A stretch of DNA of 64,000 bases from Paenibacillus auburnensis (GCF_927798115.1 NZ_CAKMMG010000013.1:1-64000), one strand, 5' to 3'. Positions 43,337 to 52,824 are shown, numbered from the stretch's first letter. Numbers and translations: made by a program. The notes: a model not told the origin generated them from the letters alone.

Positions 43337-43813
43337 TTACACTTCTCCCTTCTCGTATTTAGCAAGTTTTTGTTTCAATTCTTCTACTTCTTTTTGCAGT
43401 GCCTTCTTCTCAATATCCTTCATCATGGCATCCAGACCGGAGTCTTGAGCCGAGTAAGCATTGGCTTTATCATATCCGGGGTTATAGCCGGGCTGTCCGC
43501 CGTGTCCGCCATATCCTCCCTGTCCTTGCGGGCCTTGTGGTCCGCGTCCATATCCGGGGCCGCCAGTGAACGGTCCGCCGTATGGGCCGCCGGGTGCTCC
43601 CGGTCCAGGTCCGAACGGATTGTACTGTGTAGGCTCCTTCGGAATAACCATTGCTGCGATGAGATATACCAGAATTGTCGTGCCTCCGGTAAACGGAATG
43701 CTGACCAGCAGCAGAATCCGGAACAGGGTAGAGTCAATACCGAGAGTCTCGGACAATCCTCCAGCCAGCCCTGTCATCACCTTGTCACGGGTTGAACGAT
43801 ACAATCGGGTCAT
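43337..43813 (-). CDS. pspC: PspC-domain membrane protein with Gly/Pro-rich tail
   Basis: 158 residues. The PspC domain is TRLYRSTRDKVMTGLAGGLSETLG, followed by one or two membrane segments (RILLLVSIPFTGGTTILVYLIAAMV). A Gly/Pro/Tyr-rich stretch (about 70-115) and a C-terminal coiled coil (KEVEELKQKLAKYEKG) follow. Start at 43813 follows AGGAGTAGTTCT. It is encoded between two PspA-type genes, so the tail may contact PspA; this is inference. Confidence 0.9.
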   Translation of the reverse strand: MTRLYRSTRDKVMTGLAGGLSETLGIDSTLFRILLLVSIPFTGGTTILVYLIAAMVIPKEPTQYNPFGPGPGAPGGPYGGPFTGGPGYGRGPQGPQGQGGYGGHGGQPGYNPGYDKANAYSAQDSGLDAMMKDIEKKALQKEVEELKQKLAKYEKGEV

Positions 43814-43817
43814 AGAA

Positions 43818-44495
43818 CTACTCCTTTCCGCCATTGTTAAGCTTCTCCTTCAGTCGGGCCATTTCTCTTTCCAGCACCGTTGCCACCGTTTCACCGGCCT
43901 GCACCGCGTATTCCTGTCCCATGCGGCGTAGGTCGCGGAGACTCTTCGCTTCCAGCTCCCAATCGTTCATCCGGTCTTCAAGCCGGCCGAACATTTTGGG
44001 TACGTCACTGCCATTGCCGTAGGCAGTTGCTCTCTGGTTCATGCGCTGCTGAAGCCTTAGTGACTCCATCCGTGCCGCATAATACTGGCGTTTGTTATAC
44101 ACCGTCTGATATTCAACCTTCAGTTCATTCAGCTGACTTTCCAGCTCATACAGCGATCCTTGGCTCTGTTCCAGCAGCCCGCTGTACTGCTCCAGCTTTT
44201 CCTCGTGAATAATCTTCTCCTGCAAAGCCATCTTCGCCAGATTATCCTCTCCGGCCTTCAGTGCCAGCAGCGCTTGCTCTTCACGTTTATTTCTCATGGC
44301 CGTAGCCTGATTCACCTGCTGCTGCAATTGCTTCGTGTGGGAAGCGTATTGCTGGTACAACCTTTCGGCTTCAGCGATCTCCTCACGGGTTGAATGTAAG
44401 AATTGATCGATCAGCTTCACGGGGTCCTGGCTTTGTTCCAGACGTTCATTTAGATTAGCTACCGTAATATCCCTCATGCGGCGAAAAACACTCAT
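43818..44495 (-). CDS. PspA/IM30-family membrane-stress protein, copy 2
   Basis: 225 residues, coiled coil throughout. The N-terminus MSVFRRMRDITVANLNERLEQ and DPVKLIDQFLHSTREEIAEAE match the PspA pattern but differ clearly from copy 1, so the paralogs are old. The end has a C-terminal ALEREMARLKEKLNNGG-type helix. Second gene of the cluster, five bases before pspC. Confidence 0.93.
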   Translation of the reverse strand: MSVFRRMRDITVANLNERLEQSQDPVKLIDQFLHSTREEIAEAERLYQQYASHTKQLQQQVNQATAMRNKREEQALLALKAGEDNLAKMALQEKIIHEEKLEQYSGLLEQSQGSLYELESQLNELKVEYQTVYNKRQYYAARMESLRLQQRMNQRATAYGNGSDVPKMFGRLEDRMNDWELEAKSLRDLRRMGQEYAVQAGETVATVLEREMARLKEKLNNGGKE

Positions 44496-44542
44496 GATTT
44501 CCTGCTCCCTCCCTGCTTCTTAATTAAGTAATCTTCTAAAGC

Positions 44543-44845
44543 TTAGTATGTTCTGCCTCTTCTGCCTTTCAGTACCGAGATGCCCCAGACAACCAGTGCA
44601 ACCCCGAGCAGCGGTCCAATAATCCAGGACAGCTTCGAGATCAAAGCCATGACACCGATGAACAGCACTACCCAGCCGATAATCTTGCGTCCGCTTTTAA
44701 TTCCGTAGTACCCGAGAGCCACCAGCAGGACCGGAAACAGGATTCCGAAGATTCCGTGAATCAGGTGGGGCAGCACTCCCATCAGCATAATCGCTCCAAT
44801 CACAATCAGGACAATCGCAAGTCCGTTACCTTTTCTATTTTGCAT
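44543..44845 (-). CDS. LiaI-like small membrane protein
   Basis: 100 residues with about four hydrophobic spans (GLAIVLIVIGAIMLMGVL, GILFPVLLVALGYYGI, IIGWVVLFIGVMALI, GPLLGVALVVWGISVL) and a basic tail, the LiaI/LiaF-TM domain layout. In B. subtilis LiaI anchors LiaH. First gene of the psp/lia cluster; promoter and a palindrome lie upstream. Confidence 0.85.
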   Translation of the reverse strand: MQNRKGNGLAIVLIVIGAIMLMGVLPHLIHGIFGILFPVLLVALGYYGIKSGRKIIGWVVLFIGVMALISKLSWIIGPLLGVALVVWGISVLKGRRGRTY

Positions 44846-44918
44846 TTTTTCTCACCGCCTTTCGTTGACCTTAACCTTATAGCCTTATTCTAGGGTAATC
44901 CGCAGACTTTCAAAACAG

Positions 44919-44930
44919 ACCGTGGACGGT
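44919..44930. promoter_or_regulatory. Candidate LiaR operator
   Basis: Palindrome ACCGT-GG-ACGGT about 75 bases upstream of the LiaI-like start, just upstream of a minus-strand TTGAAA/TAGAAT promoter pair (15-base spacer). Position fits a response-regulator site; the LiaR consensus was not scored. Confidence 0.4.
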
Positions 44931-45103
44931 TTTATGAACTGGACCTTAGACGGGGCAGGCTTAGGACTGCAGGCTGCTGAGGGATGAAACTAGCCCCTTT
45001 GCCGCCTATCAGCGACTTTAAACCTCCAAACTGTGTATAATTGTTGCAGGTATTCCTTAATATAGCTGCTGGTTAGATGCGGCAGAACAAAGGAGCAGTT
45101 CCA

Positions 45104-45790
45104 TTGAAGACACTATTGATTGTCGAGGATGACCGGAGCCTGAACAAAGGAATCTCCCTATCGCTTGCCCAGAACGGACTGCATATTGAACAGGCCTATA
45201 CGCTGGCTATGGCTGAGCAAATATTCGCCTCGACCCCGGTAGATCTGATTCTGCTGGATATTAATCTCCCTGACGGAAGCGGTTTGGATTTCTGCGAGAC
45301 GATCCGGAGAACCTCAGAGGTACCAATAATTTTCCTGACTGCCAACGACATGGAGCCGGATATTGTCACCGGGTTTGCCCTGGGGGGAGACGATTATATC
45401 ACCAAACCGTTCAGCCTGATGATTCTCCGGGCCCGGGTGATGGCTGTTCTCAAAAGAGCCGCCCCGCAGCCGGAGGACAAAATAACGATCGGCCCCTTGA
45501 GTCTAGACTTCGGAAAACTGGAATTCTATAAGCACAAGGAGCAATTGACCCTAAGCAAAACTGAGATCAAGCTGCTGAACCTTCTGGTCTCCAACCCCGG
45601 CATCATTTTAAATAGAGAACAGTTAATTGATAAAATCTGGTCGCAGGACGCGGAGTTTGTGGATGAGAATGCACTGACGGTAGCCGTCAAACGGTTGCGG
45701 GCCAAGATTGAGGATGAGCCTGCGGCGCCAAAATACATAAAAACAGTCTACGGCCTGGGGTATATGTGGGCGGAAAGGCCAAACCCATGA
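45104..45790 (+). CDS. OmpR-family response regulator of antimicrobial-peptide module
   Basis: 228 residues: receiver with Asp in LILLDINLPDGSG and Lys in ITKPFSLMILRARV, then winged-helix C-domain (LSKTEIKLLNLLVSNPG, KTVYGLGYMW). TTG start at 45104 chosen since AAAGGAG sits 8 bases upstream; the ATG at 45077 has none. It overlaps the kinase gene by four bases (ATGA). Likely activates the ABC exporter genes that follow. Confidence 0.94.
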   Translation: MKTLLIVEDDRSLNKGISLSLAQNGLHIEQAYTLAMAEQIFASTPVDLILLDINLPDGSGLDFCETIRRTSEVPIIFLTANDMEPDIVTGFALGGDDYITKPFSLMILRARVMAVLKRAAPQPEDKITIGPLSLDFGKLEFYKHKEQLTLSKTEIKLLNLLVSNPGIILNREQLIDKIWSQDAEFVDENALTVAVKRLRAKIEDEPAAPKYIKTVYGLGYMWAERPNP

Positions 45791-46821
45791 AGAGCGGCAA
45801 GAAGTTCCGGCCCTCTAAACGTGTTAGCCTTATTTTCCCCGTAATCTTTCTGCTGCTGGTATTGGGTTACACTGGAACGGCCACCTATCTGAACGGAGTA
45901 AATCATGAATTCCTTAACCTTACCGTCCTCTTCGTGTTTTCTATACTAATCGTAGGCGCTTTGTGGAGCTGGATACTGCGGCGGCAGGTTGCCGGCTTCA
46001 TGAATGCTTTGGATGAAATGGTGGACCGGGCGATTCACGGACGGGAGCAGCTGACCCATTTTGACGAAACCAGCCTCTCTTCCCTTGAGCATAAATTATT
46101 ACGCTACATAGAAATCAGCAAAGCGAATGAGCAGCATCTGGAGGCAGAAAAGAAGACTATCAAGGAGCTGATCTCGGATATCTCCCATCAGACCAAAACA
46201 CCCCTCTCCAATATCCTGCTCTACAGCCAGCTGCTTGCCGAAACACGAGACCTGGGCGGCGATACCCGGCTTCTGCTGGATCAGATCGAGGCCCAATCGG
46301 ACAAGCTGGAATGGCTGATCACCTCGCTGATCAAACTATCCCGGCTGGAAACGGGCATGATCACCCTGCAGAGTGAGGTTAAACCCGTCCTTGCGACGCT
46401 TACCACTGCCGTATCACACATCTATACACGCGCGGAAAATAAAGAAATCGGCATCCAAATTGAATGCGATCCCCGTACGGCCGCCCGTCATGATCATAAG
46501 TGGACCAGTGAAGCGCTGTTCAACCTGCTGGAGAATGCTGTGAAATATACGAATCCGGGCGGCAGCATCCGGGTTGTAGCCGAGAGTAATGAAATGTTTA
46601 CGCGGATTGATATTTCCGATACAGGCATAGGGATTGCGAAGGATGAGCTTGAGCATATTTTCAAACGTTTTTACCGGGGACAGGGCGCCAGGGAATATGA
46701 AGGCATCGGAATCGGACTGTATTTGACGCGGAAGATTATCAGCACCCAGGGAGGTTTTATTACGGCGGCATCTGAGCCCGGCCAAGGAACCAAGCTCTCC
46801 ATCTTCCTCCCTCAGCTTTAA
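45787..46821 (+). CDS. Sensor histidine kinase, intramembrane-sensing type
   Basis: 344 residues: two membrane spans (RVSLIFPVIFLLLVLGYTGT and LNLTVLFVFSILIVGALWSW) separated by only about 12-15 external residues, HisKA box LISDISHQTKTPLSNILLYSQ with phospho-His, and HATPase motifs (NLLENAVKYTNPGG, DTGIGI, GIGLYLTRKI). The short loop suggests that the ABC permease downstream does the sensing, as in Bce-type systems. Start at 45787 by ATGA overlap with the regulator gene. Confidence 0.93.
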   Translation: MKSGKKFRPSKRVSLIFPVIFLLLVLGYTGTATYLNGVNHEFLNLTVLFVFSILIVGALWSWILRRQVAGFMNALDEMVDRAIHGREQLTHFDETSLSSLEHKLLRYIEISKANEQHLEAEKKTIKELISDISHQTKTPLSNILLYSQLLAETRDLGGDTRLLLDQIEAQSDKLEWLITSLIKLSRLETGMITLQSEVKPVLATLTTAVSHIYTRAENKEIGIQIECDPRTAARHDHKWTSEALFNLLENAVKYTNPGGSIRVVAESNEMFTRIDISDTGIGIAKDELEHIFKRFYRGQGAREYEGIGIGLYLTRKIISTQGGFITAASEPGQGTKLSIFLPQL

Positions 46822-46912
46822 TTGTGTCAATACCGTCAGATTTCAGACACTGACCGGTTAGATTTGTCTGATATCTTAAGGAGCATTCAAGGATGATGGA
46901 GGGGAATCAGCT

Positions 46913-47614
46913 ATGCCTATTTTAAGCATCGAGCATCTGAAGAAATATTATGGAAAAGATCCGCAGACCACGGTAAAGGCGCTGGACGATATATCGCTGT
47001 CCGTTGAGAAAGGGGAATTCCTGGCGATTGTCGGCACCAGCGGCAGCGGAAAAAGCACCCTGCTGCATATGCTGGGCGGTCTGGACCGGGCTACTGCAGG
47101 CAAAGTCATCGTAGGCGGGAACGATATTTTTGCCATGAGCGATGAGAAGCTGACGATATTCAGACGCCGGTCGGTCGGATTCGTTTTTCAGAGCTACAAT
47201 CTGGTACCGGTCCTGAATGTGCTTGAGAATATCCTGCTTCCGATAGAGCTCGACGGCGGCAGAATCGATCAGGAGTATCTGGATGAGGTGATCCGGGCCC
47301 TGGGTCTGCAGGAGAAAATCCACAATCTGCCTGCCAACCTGTCCGGCGGCCAACAGCAGCGTGTCGCGATTGCCAGAGCGCTGGCTACTAAACCTTCAAT
47401 CATTCTGGCGGACGAGCCTACTGGCAATCTCGACAGCAAAACCAGCCAGGAGGTCATGATTCTGCTGAAGCAGATGAGCGAGAAATTCAATCAAACTATT
47501 GTCATGATTACCCATAACGAGGCTATCGCCCAGACCGCCGACCGCATTATCCGGATTGAAGACGGGCGGATTGTATCCGGCAGCCCGAATGCAAACGGAG
47601 CCCCCCTGTTATGA
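46913..47614 (+). CDS. ABC transporter ATP-binding protein (MacB/LolD type)
   Basis: 233 residues: Walker A GTSGSGKST, signature LSGGQQQR, Walker B IILADEPTGNLDSKT, H-loop MITHNEAIA. Length and the 'EPTGNLD' Walker B place it in the antimicrobial-peptide/lipoprotein exporter group. ATG at 46913; overlaps the permease gene by four bases. Confidence 0.95.
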   Translation: MPILSIEHLKKYYGKDPQTTVKALDDISLSVEKGEFLAIVGTSGSGKSTLLHMLGGLDRATAGKVIVGGNDIFAMSDEKLTIFRRRSVGFVFQSYNLVPVLNVLENILLPIELDGGRIDQEYLDEVIRALGLQEKIHNLPANLSGGQQQRVAIARALATKPSIILADEPTGNLDSKTSQEVMILLKQMSEKFNQTIVMITHNEAIAQTADRIIRIEDGRIVSGSPNANGAPLL

Positions 47615-50139
47615 TCACCACGAACAACCGCAAGATAATTACCCGCCTCTCTCTCAAAAGCCTGCGGGCGAATCCGCTGCGCAATCTGGCTGTGATCTGT
47701 GCTGTCACTCTGACGACACTACTTATCACCTCTATTTTCACGATGGTTCTGAGCCTGAATAAATCGACGGAACTGACCCGGATGAAGACCGTCGGCACTG
47801 ACTTTCACGGCAGCTTCAAACATGTGACTCCGGAACAGATAGAAACGTTAAAGAAGCATCCCTCGATACGGGAATACGGCATTTCGCTGCATGCCGGCGT
47901 GCTGCGGAATGAGGTCTTTCGGGACAGCCCGGTAGAGGTAAAGCGGATTGACGAGGCTTCCGCCAAACATGGTTTTATTTCCTTTATAGAAGGCCGTCTG
48001 CCCTCTACTGAGAACGAGGTTGTGCTGAACACATGGGTTATGGATAAACTCGGTATCCGCCATGCTCTGGGGCAGCAGGTTCAGCTGGACATTGATACGG
48101 GGGAGCGTGTGATTCAGCAGGATTTTATCGTGTCGGGCTATTATGAAGCGGATAAACATCTCGCGCTTGCAGGACTGGCCTTTGTCTCGGACGTCTGGGT
48201 GCAAGAGAATGTGTCCGGAATCGATCCGGTAAAGTCCACAGCCAGCGGTTCCTATGTGAATACCTCAGAGCTGAGCGTAATGTTCAAGAATGCCTTTGAT
48301 ATCGAAAAAAAACTGGACAAAGTGCTCGCGGATACAGGTGTGGATGTGCCGATCGGGATCAACTGGGGGTACACAGCCTCATCCTTCTCTGAAAACCTCA
48401 TCGATTTCGTTCCCTATTTGGCTGTCATCCTCATTATTATGCTCAGCGGGTATTTGCTGATTTATAATATCTTTTACATATCCGTCGTGCGCGATGTTAA
48501 ATTTTACGGCCTGCTCAAAGCGATCGGGACGACACCGAAGCAGCTGAGGCGGATCATTACCATCCAGTCACAGCTGCTGTACCTGCTCGGTTTGCCCTTG
48601 GGCCTCGCTGCCGGTTACGGAATCGGACGGCTGTTAACTCCGCTGCTGAACACGTTCTCAAGTGAACCCATGGAAGCTGCCTATTCGGCCAGCCCGTGGA
48701 TTTTTATCGGCGCCGCTTTTTTCGCCTATATAACGGTATGGATAGCTGCCAGTAAGCCTGGACGGATGGCGGCGCGGATTGCCCCGGTGGAAGCGGTCAG
48801 GTTCACAGGAGTCAGCGCAAAGCGCCGGAGGAAGAAACGTTCGAAACGCGGAGGAAAGCTCTTCAGCATGGCTTTTACTAACCTGTTCCGGAATAAAAAG
48901 AAGCTCAGCCTCATGTTGACCTCGCTCTCCTTAAGCATGATACTGTTCAGCATTATTTTTACCGTCATCTCTTCGCTGGATGTGAATAAATACCTTAGCT
49001 CTTTTATATCCGGAGATGTGGTCATCCGCAATCAAGCGGTCATGCAGTCATTTGGCGAGCGTTCGGGTGATCCACACAAGCTGTCGGAAGCGTTCAGCAA
49101 GAAGTTAGCGGGGATCGACGGAGTCGAGAGCGTGGATAAGGTCTATTTTACCAGCGAGCTTTATTATATGGATGACACCATACGGACTATACTGGAGCCG
49201 CTGACAGAAACCTATAAGTCTGACCCGGCTCTAACCGGCGTTCTGAAAAATGATTTCGTATTTCTTAAACTGTACGGCATGGATGACGGCTGGTATGACC
49301 TGGTGCAGAAGGATGTCGTTGAAGGCCATTTTGATCCGCAGAAATTCGCATCCGGTGACTATGTGTTGGTGACGGAAGTTATCATGCCGGATGACAATAA
49401 CATCTCCTACTACCATCCGGGTGACCATATTGAGTATAAGGAGCTTGGCAAAAGCTATGAGGTCATGGCCGTATTAAACTATGATGCTCTGTATGCTGCT
49501 ACCACCCAAGCTTTCCCGGCGTATGGGTATAGTGCATTCTTTCCTTCCTCTGAGCTGACAAGGGAGCTGCCTGAGGGTAGTGATCCGCCGATGGCGCTGT
49601 CGGCAACGCTGCATATTGATCCGACCAAGCTGGACAGTGCTTCGCAGACCGCCAAGTCTCTTGCCGCTTCCAGCGATGAGCTGGTGTACAAATCAAGAGA
49701 GGATTACAGGCAGGAGTTGAGCGGATTTATCCGTATTTTTCAGATCGTCGGCTACGGCCTCAGCTTCGTCATCGCCCTGATCGGGATTCTTAATTATATC
49801 AATACTGTGGTTACCGGAGTCATTACACGGAGGAATGAGTTCGCCCTGCTGGAGAGCATCGGGATGACCAAGCGGCAGCTGAAAAAAATGCTGATCTATG
49901 AAGGGCTGTACAATGTGCTCCTGACCACAGCCATTACCTCCACTTTGGGTGTTTTTCTGACCTACAGCATCTCCAAAAGCATCGCGGAGGGCATGGCCTT
50001 TACCGTCTTCCGCATGAGCTGGCTGCCGTTTATCATGGTCATTCCGGTTCTTGCTGCTATCGCTTATACAGTAACACTAAGCTCCTACAGAATGCTAAGC
50101 AAGGCCAGCATTGTTGAACGGTTACGGCAAACGGAATAA
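47611..50139 (+). CDS. FtsX-family ABC permease with two large external domains
   Basis: 842 residues. The first membrane span (about 28-48) is followed by a large MacB-like external domain (about 50-265), three spans (270-390), a fourth short cytosolic joint KRRRKKRSKRGG, another span (about 430-455), a second external domain (455-700) and three final spans. That is the duplicated-FtsX layout with about eight spans rather than the ten-span BceB layout. Exports or displaces a cell-envelope-active peptide; the two-component genes upstream suggest peptide-induced expression. Confidence 0.9.
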   Translation: MITTNNRKIITRLSLKSLRANPLRNLAVICAVTLTTLLITSIFTMVLSLNKSTELTRMKTVGTDFHGSFKHVTPEQIETLKKHPSIREYGISLHAGVLRNEVFRDSPVEVKRIDEASAKHGFISFIEGRLPSTENEVVLNTWVMDKLGIRHALGQQVQLDIDTGERVIQQDFIVSGYYEADKHLALAGLAFVSDVWVQENVSGIDPVKSTASGSYVNTSELSVMFKNAFDIEKKLDKVLADTGVDVPIGINWGYTASSFSENLIDFVPYLAVILIIMLSGYLLIYNIFYISVVRDVKFYGLLKAIGTTPKQLRRIITIQSQLLYLLGLPLGLAAGYGIGRLLTPLLNTFSSEPMEAAYSASPWIFIGAAFFAYITVWIAASKPGRMAARIAPVEAVRFTGVSAKRRRKKRSKRGGKLFSMAFTNLFRNKKKLSLMLTSLSLSMILFSIIFTVISSLDVNKYLSSFISGDVVIRNQAVMQSFGERSGDPHKLSEAFSKKLAGIDGVESVDKVYFTSELYYMDDTIRTILEPLTETYKSDPALTGVLKNDFVFLKLYGMDDGWYDLVQKDVVEGHFDPQKFASGDYVLVTEVIMPDDNNISYYHPGDHIEYKELGKSYEVMAVLNYDALYAATTQAFPAYGYSAFFPSSELTRELPEGSDPPMALSATLHIDPTKLDSASQTAKSLAASSDELVYKSREDYRQELSGFIRIFQIVGYGLSFVIALIGILNYINTVVTGVITRRNEFALLESIGMTKRQLKKMLIYEGLYNVLLTTAITSTLGVFLTYSISKSIAEGMAFTVFRMSWLPFIMVIPVLAAIAYTVTLSSYRMLSKASIVERLRQTE

Positions 50140-50269
50140 CTTCATTCCTGCCAAATAAACGACATTTCTCCATATTGATTCTGCTTTTCTCCATACGCTT
50201 GCGGAGTGAACAGACTTATAATGAGGCTGAATCTTCACATTCCGCAAGCAGCTATAGGAGGTTGTTTCC

Positions 50270-52462
50270 TTGTCTATTCACTATGCTCCAGAGCAACAGA
50301 TTTTCCATCTGCAAACCGAAAATACCAGTTATGTATTCAGCATTGTCCGCGGGGCCTACCCGACACATCTGTACTGGGGCAAAAAAATCCGCAGCTCTGC
50401 TGTCTCCGATCTCTTCGAACCCCGAGGCAGAGGATTCAGCAGCAGCGTTGTTCCCGGAGACTGGGCGTTCTCTTTGGATACGCTTCCTCAAGAATACCCG
50501 GGGTATGGCTCAGGCGATTTCCGGGAACCGGCCTATGTAGCCGGACTGTCAAACGGCACCTCCGTAACTGAGCTGACGTATGTATCCCATAGTATTGTTA
50601 AAGGAAAAGCTCCGCTTGAAGGCCTGCCGGCGGTTTATGCGGAAAGCGACGAAGAAGCTGAAACGCTGGTGCTGATCCTCGAAGACGCTGGTGCGGGGCT
50701 GCGGGCAGAATTGTCCTATTCGGTAATGACAGGGTATGACGCGATTATCCGCTCAGCACGCCTGATCAATACCGGCAAGCTGCCGCTTAAGCTGGAACGC
50801 GCCCTATCCGCTTCGCTGGATTTCCCGCATGCCAATTATGAGCTGCTGCACCTCTCCGGCTCGTGGGCCCGGGAACGGCATGTTGTCCGTGCTCCGCTGC
50901 ACACCGGCCGGCAGGGCATTGACAGCAAGCGGGGTGCGAGCAGCCACCAGCAGAATCCGTTCCTCGCCCTGCTCTCCCCGCATGCCGGAGAGAATAGCGG
51001 TGAAGCCTACGGCTTCAACCTGGTCTACAGCGGCAACTTCCTTGCCGAAGCGGAAGTGGACCAGTACGGATCTACCCGTGTCACCATGGGGATCAATCCG
51101 TTCGGCTTCCAGTGGCTACTTGAGCCGGGTGACAGCTTCCAGACACCGGAAGCGGTGCTCGTCTATTCCGACCAGGGAATCGGCGGCATGTCCCGGACGT
51201 ACCATCGGCTCTACCGTCAACGGCTTGTGCGCGGACTGTTCCGCGACGAACCGCGCCCAGTACTGATCAACAACTGGGAAGCCACGTATTTCGGCTTCAA
51301 CGCTGATAAAATCGAAGACATCGCCCGCGCCGGACAGGCCCTCGGCATCGAGCTGTTTGTACTCGACGACGGCTGGTTCGGTCATCGTGACGACGACACC
51401 ACTTCACTCGGAGACTGGTTCGTCGATAAGCGCAAGCTGCCGCTGGGCCTGTCCGATCTGGCCGAACGGGTGAAACGGCTCGGTATGCAGTTCGGGCTCT
51501 GGTTCGAGCCGGAAATGGTCTCGCCGGATAGCGAGCTATACCGCACCCATCCGGACTGGTGCCTGCATGTGCCGGACAAACGGCGCAGCGAGAGCCGCAA
51601 TCAGCTGATCCTGGACCTGTCCCGCGATGAAGTCTGCGACTATATCATCGATGCCGTCAGCAGTGTTCTGTCTTCAGCACCGATAACCTATGTCAAATGG
51701 GACATGAACCGTCATATGACCGAGATCGGTTCCGCAGCCTTGCCGCCGGAGCGCCAGGGGGAAACCGCCCACCGCTATATGCTGGGACTGTACCGGGTGA
51801 TGGAAGAAATCACCTCCGCCTTCCCGCATGTGCTGTTCGAAAGCTGCTCCGGCGGCGGCGGCCGGTTCGATCCGGGCATCCTGCATTACATGCCGCAGAC
51901 CTGGACCAGCGATAACACCGATGCCGTCGAACGGCTCAAGATCCAATACGGCACCAGCATTGTCTATCCGGCCAGCGCCATGGGCGCACATATTTCCGAT
52001 GTGCCTAACCACCAGGTGCACCGGAGCACACCGCTGTCGATGCGCGGCGATGTGGCAATGTCCGGCAACTTCGGTTATGAGCTGGACCTGACCAGGTTCA
52101 CGGCTAAAGAACAGGAAGAAGCGGCAGCCCAGATCGCCTTCTACAAAGAGATCCGCTCTCTCGTCCAGCAGGGCGAGATGTACCGGCTGCTCTCGCCGTT
52201 TGAAGGCAATGACACCGCCTGGATGTTCGTGTCCGCGGACCGCTCCGAGGCGCTTGCCTGCTACTTCCAGGTACTGGCCGGACCGAACCCGGGTCACACA
52301 CGCCTGCGCCTGCAGGGTCTTGATCCGGCTAAGGATTATGTGCTCCAGGAGACTGGAGCTGTATACGGCGGCGACCGGCTGATGCATGCCGGCCTGCTGC
52401 TGCCTGAGCTGCACGGCGATTTCCAGAGCAAGCTGCTGCATTTCACCGCTGTCGTTGAGTAA
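50270..52462 (+). CDS. Alpha-galactosidase, GH36
   Basis: 730 residues, no signal peptide, cytoplasmic. The catalytic nucleophile Asp lies in TYVKWDMNRHMTEIGSA and the acid/base Asp in TWTSDNTDAVERLK; ELFVLDDGWFGHRDDD and SCSGGGGRFD are further GH36 signatures. Cleaves terminal alpha-1,6-galactose from raffinose-type oligosaccharides or galactomannan fragments. TTG start at 50270 with AGGAGG 8 bases upstream; no ATG fits. Transcribed singly and closed by a strong bidirectional terminator. Confidence 0.96.
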   Translation: MSIHYAPEQQIFHLQTENTSYVFSIVRGAYPTHLYWGKKIRSSAVSDLFEPRGRGFSSSVVPGDWAFSLDTLPQEYPGYGSGDFREPAYVAGLSNGTSVTELTYVSHSIVKGKAPLEGLPAVYAESDEEAETLVLILEDAGAGLRAELSYSVMTGYDAIIRSARLINTGKLPLKLERALSASLDFPHANYELLHLSGSWARERHVVRAPLHTGRQGIDSKRGASSHQQNPFLALLSPHAGENSGEAYGFNLVYSGNFLAEAEVDQYGSTRVTMGINPFGFQWLLEPGDSFQTPEAVLVYSDQGIGGMSRTYHRLYRQRLVRGLFRDEPRPVLINNWEATYFGFNADKIEDIARAGQALGIELFVLDDGWFGHRDDDTTSLGDWFVDKRKLPLGLSDLAERVKRLGMQFGLWFEPEMVSPDSELYRTHPDWCLHVPDKRRSESRNQLILDLSRDEVCDYIIDAVSSVLSSAPITYVKWDMNRHMTEIGSAALPPERQGETAHRYMLGLYRVMEEITSAFPHVLFESCSGGGGRFDPGILHYMPQTWTSDNTDAVERLKIQYGTSIVYPASAMGAHISDVPNHQVHRSTPLSMRGDVAMSGNFGYELDLTRFTAKEQEEAAAQIAFYKEIRSLVQQGEMYRLLSPFEGNDTAWMFVSADRSEALACYFQVLAGPNPGHTRLRLQGLDPAKDYVLQETGAVYGGDRLMHAGLLLPELHGDFQSKLLHFTAVVE

Positions 52463-52470
52463 CAGTTAAT

Positions 52471-52513
52471 GCAAAAAGGCAGGCCCGCGATACATGCGGG
52501 CCTGCCTTTTTGC
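52471..52513. terminator. Bidirectional terminator after GH36
   Basis: Perfect 18-base arms GCAAAAAGGCAGGCCCGC (52471-52488) and GCGGGCCTGCCTTTTTGC (52496-52513), 7-base loop. Confidence 0.92.
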
Positions 52514-52560
52514 ATTCATCCGTATTATTCGTCAGCACGGTAACTTTATAAACCTACCTG

Positions 52561-52824
52561 TTCGGCCCGCCAGCGGCGGAATCAAAGGGACTTTTACCGT
52601 TGATTTTCGCGTTTGGCCCGCCGGCGGCGGAAACAACGGGATTTTTACCGTTGATTTTCGCGTTCGACCCGCCGGCGGCGGAATCAACGGTACTTTTACC
52701 GTTGATTTTCGCGTTCGGCCCGCCAGCGGCGGAATCAACGGGATTTTTACCGTTGATTTCATCGTTTGGCCCGGCGGTGGCAGAATCAACGGGATTTTTA
52801 CCGTTGATCTCCTCGTTCGGCCCG
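52561..52824. repeat. 51-bp tandem repeat, five full copies plus a partial copy
   Basis: Full copies begin at 52561, 52612, 52663, 52714 and 52765; a 9-base partial starts at 52816. Each unit begins TTCGGCCCGCC or a close variant and contains an inverted repeat, AATCAACGG - 8 bases - CCGTTGATT, perfect in copies 3 and 4 and with single mismatches in the others. Since 51 is divisible by three the array stays open in several frames, so long ORFs over it are not evidence of coding. It lies in a convergent intergenic gap. Confidence 0.95.

Noticed and set aside
42881..43795. 304-codon hydrophobic plus-strand ORF antisense to pspA and pspC
   Set aside because: Leu/Phe-rich because it is the complement of Lys/Glu/Gln coiled-coil codons; not a membrane protein gene.
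52561..52824. CRISPR array at the 51-bp repeats
   Set aside because: Units are directly adjacent with no unique spacers; it is a simple tandem repeat.
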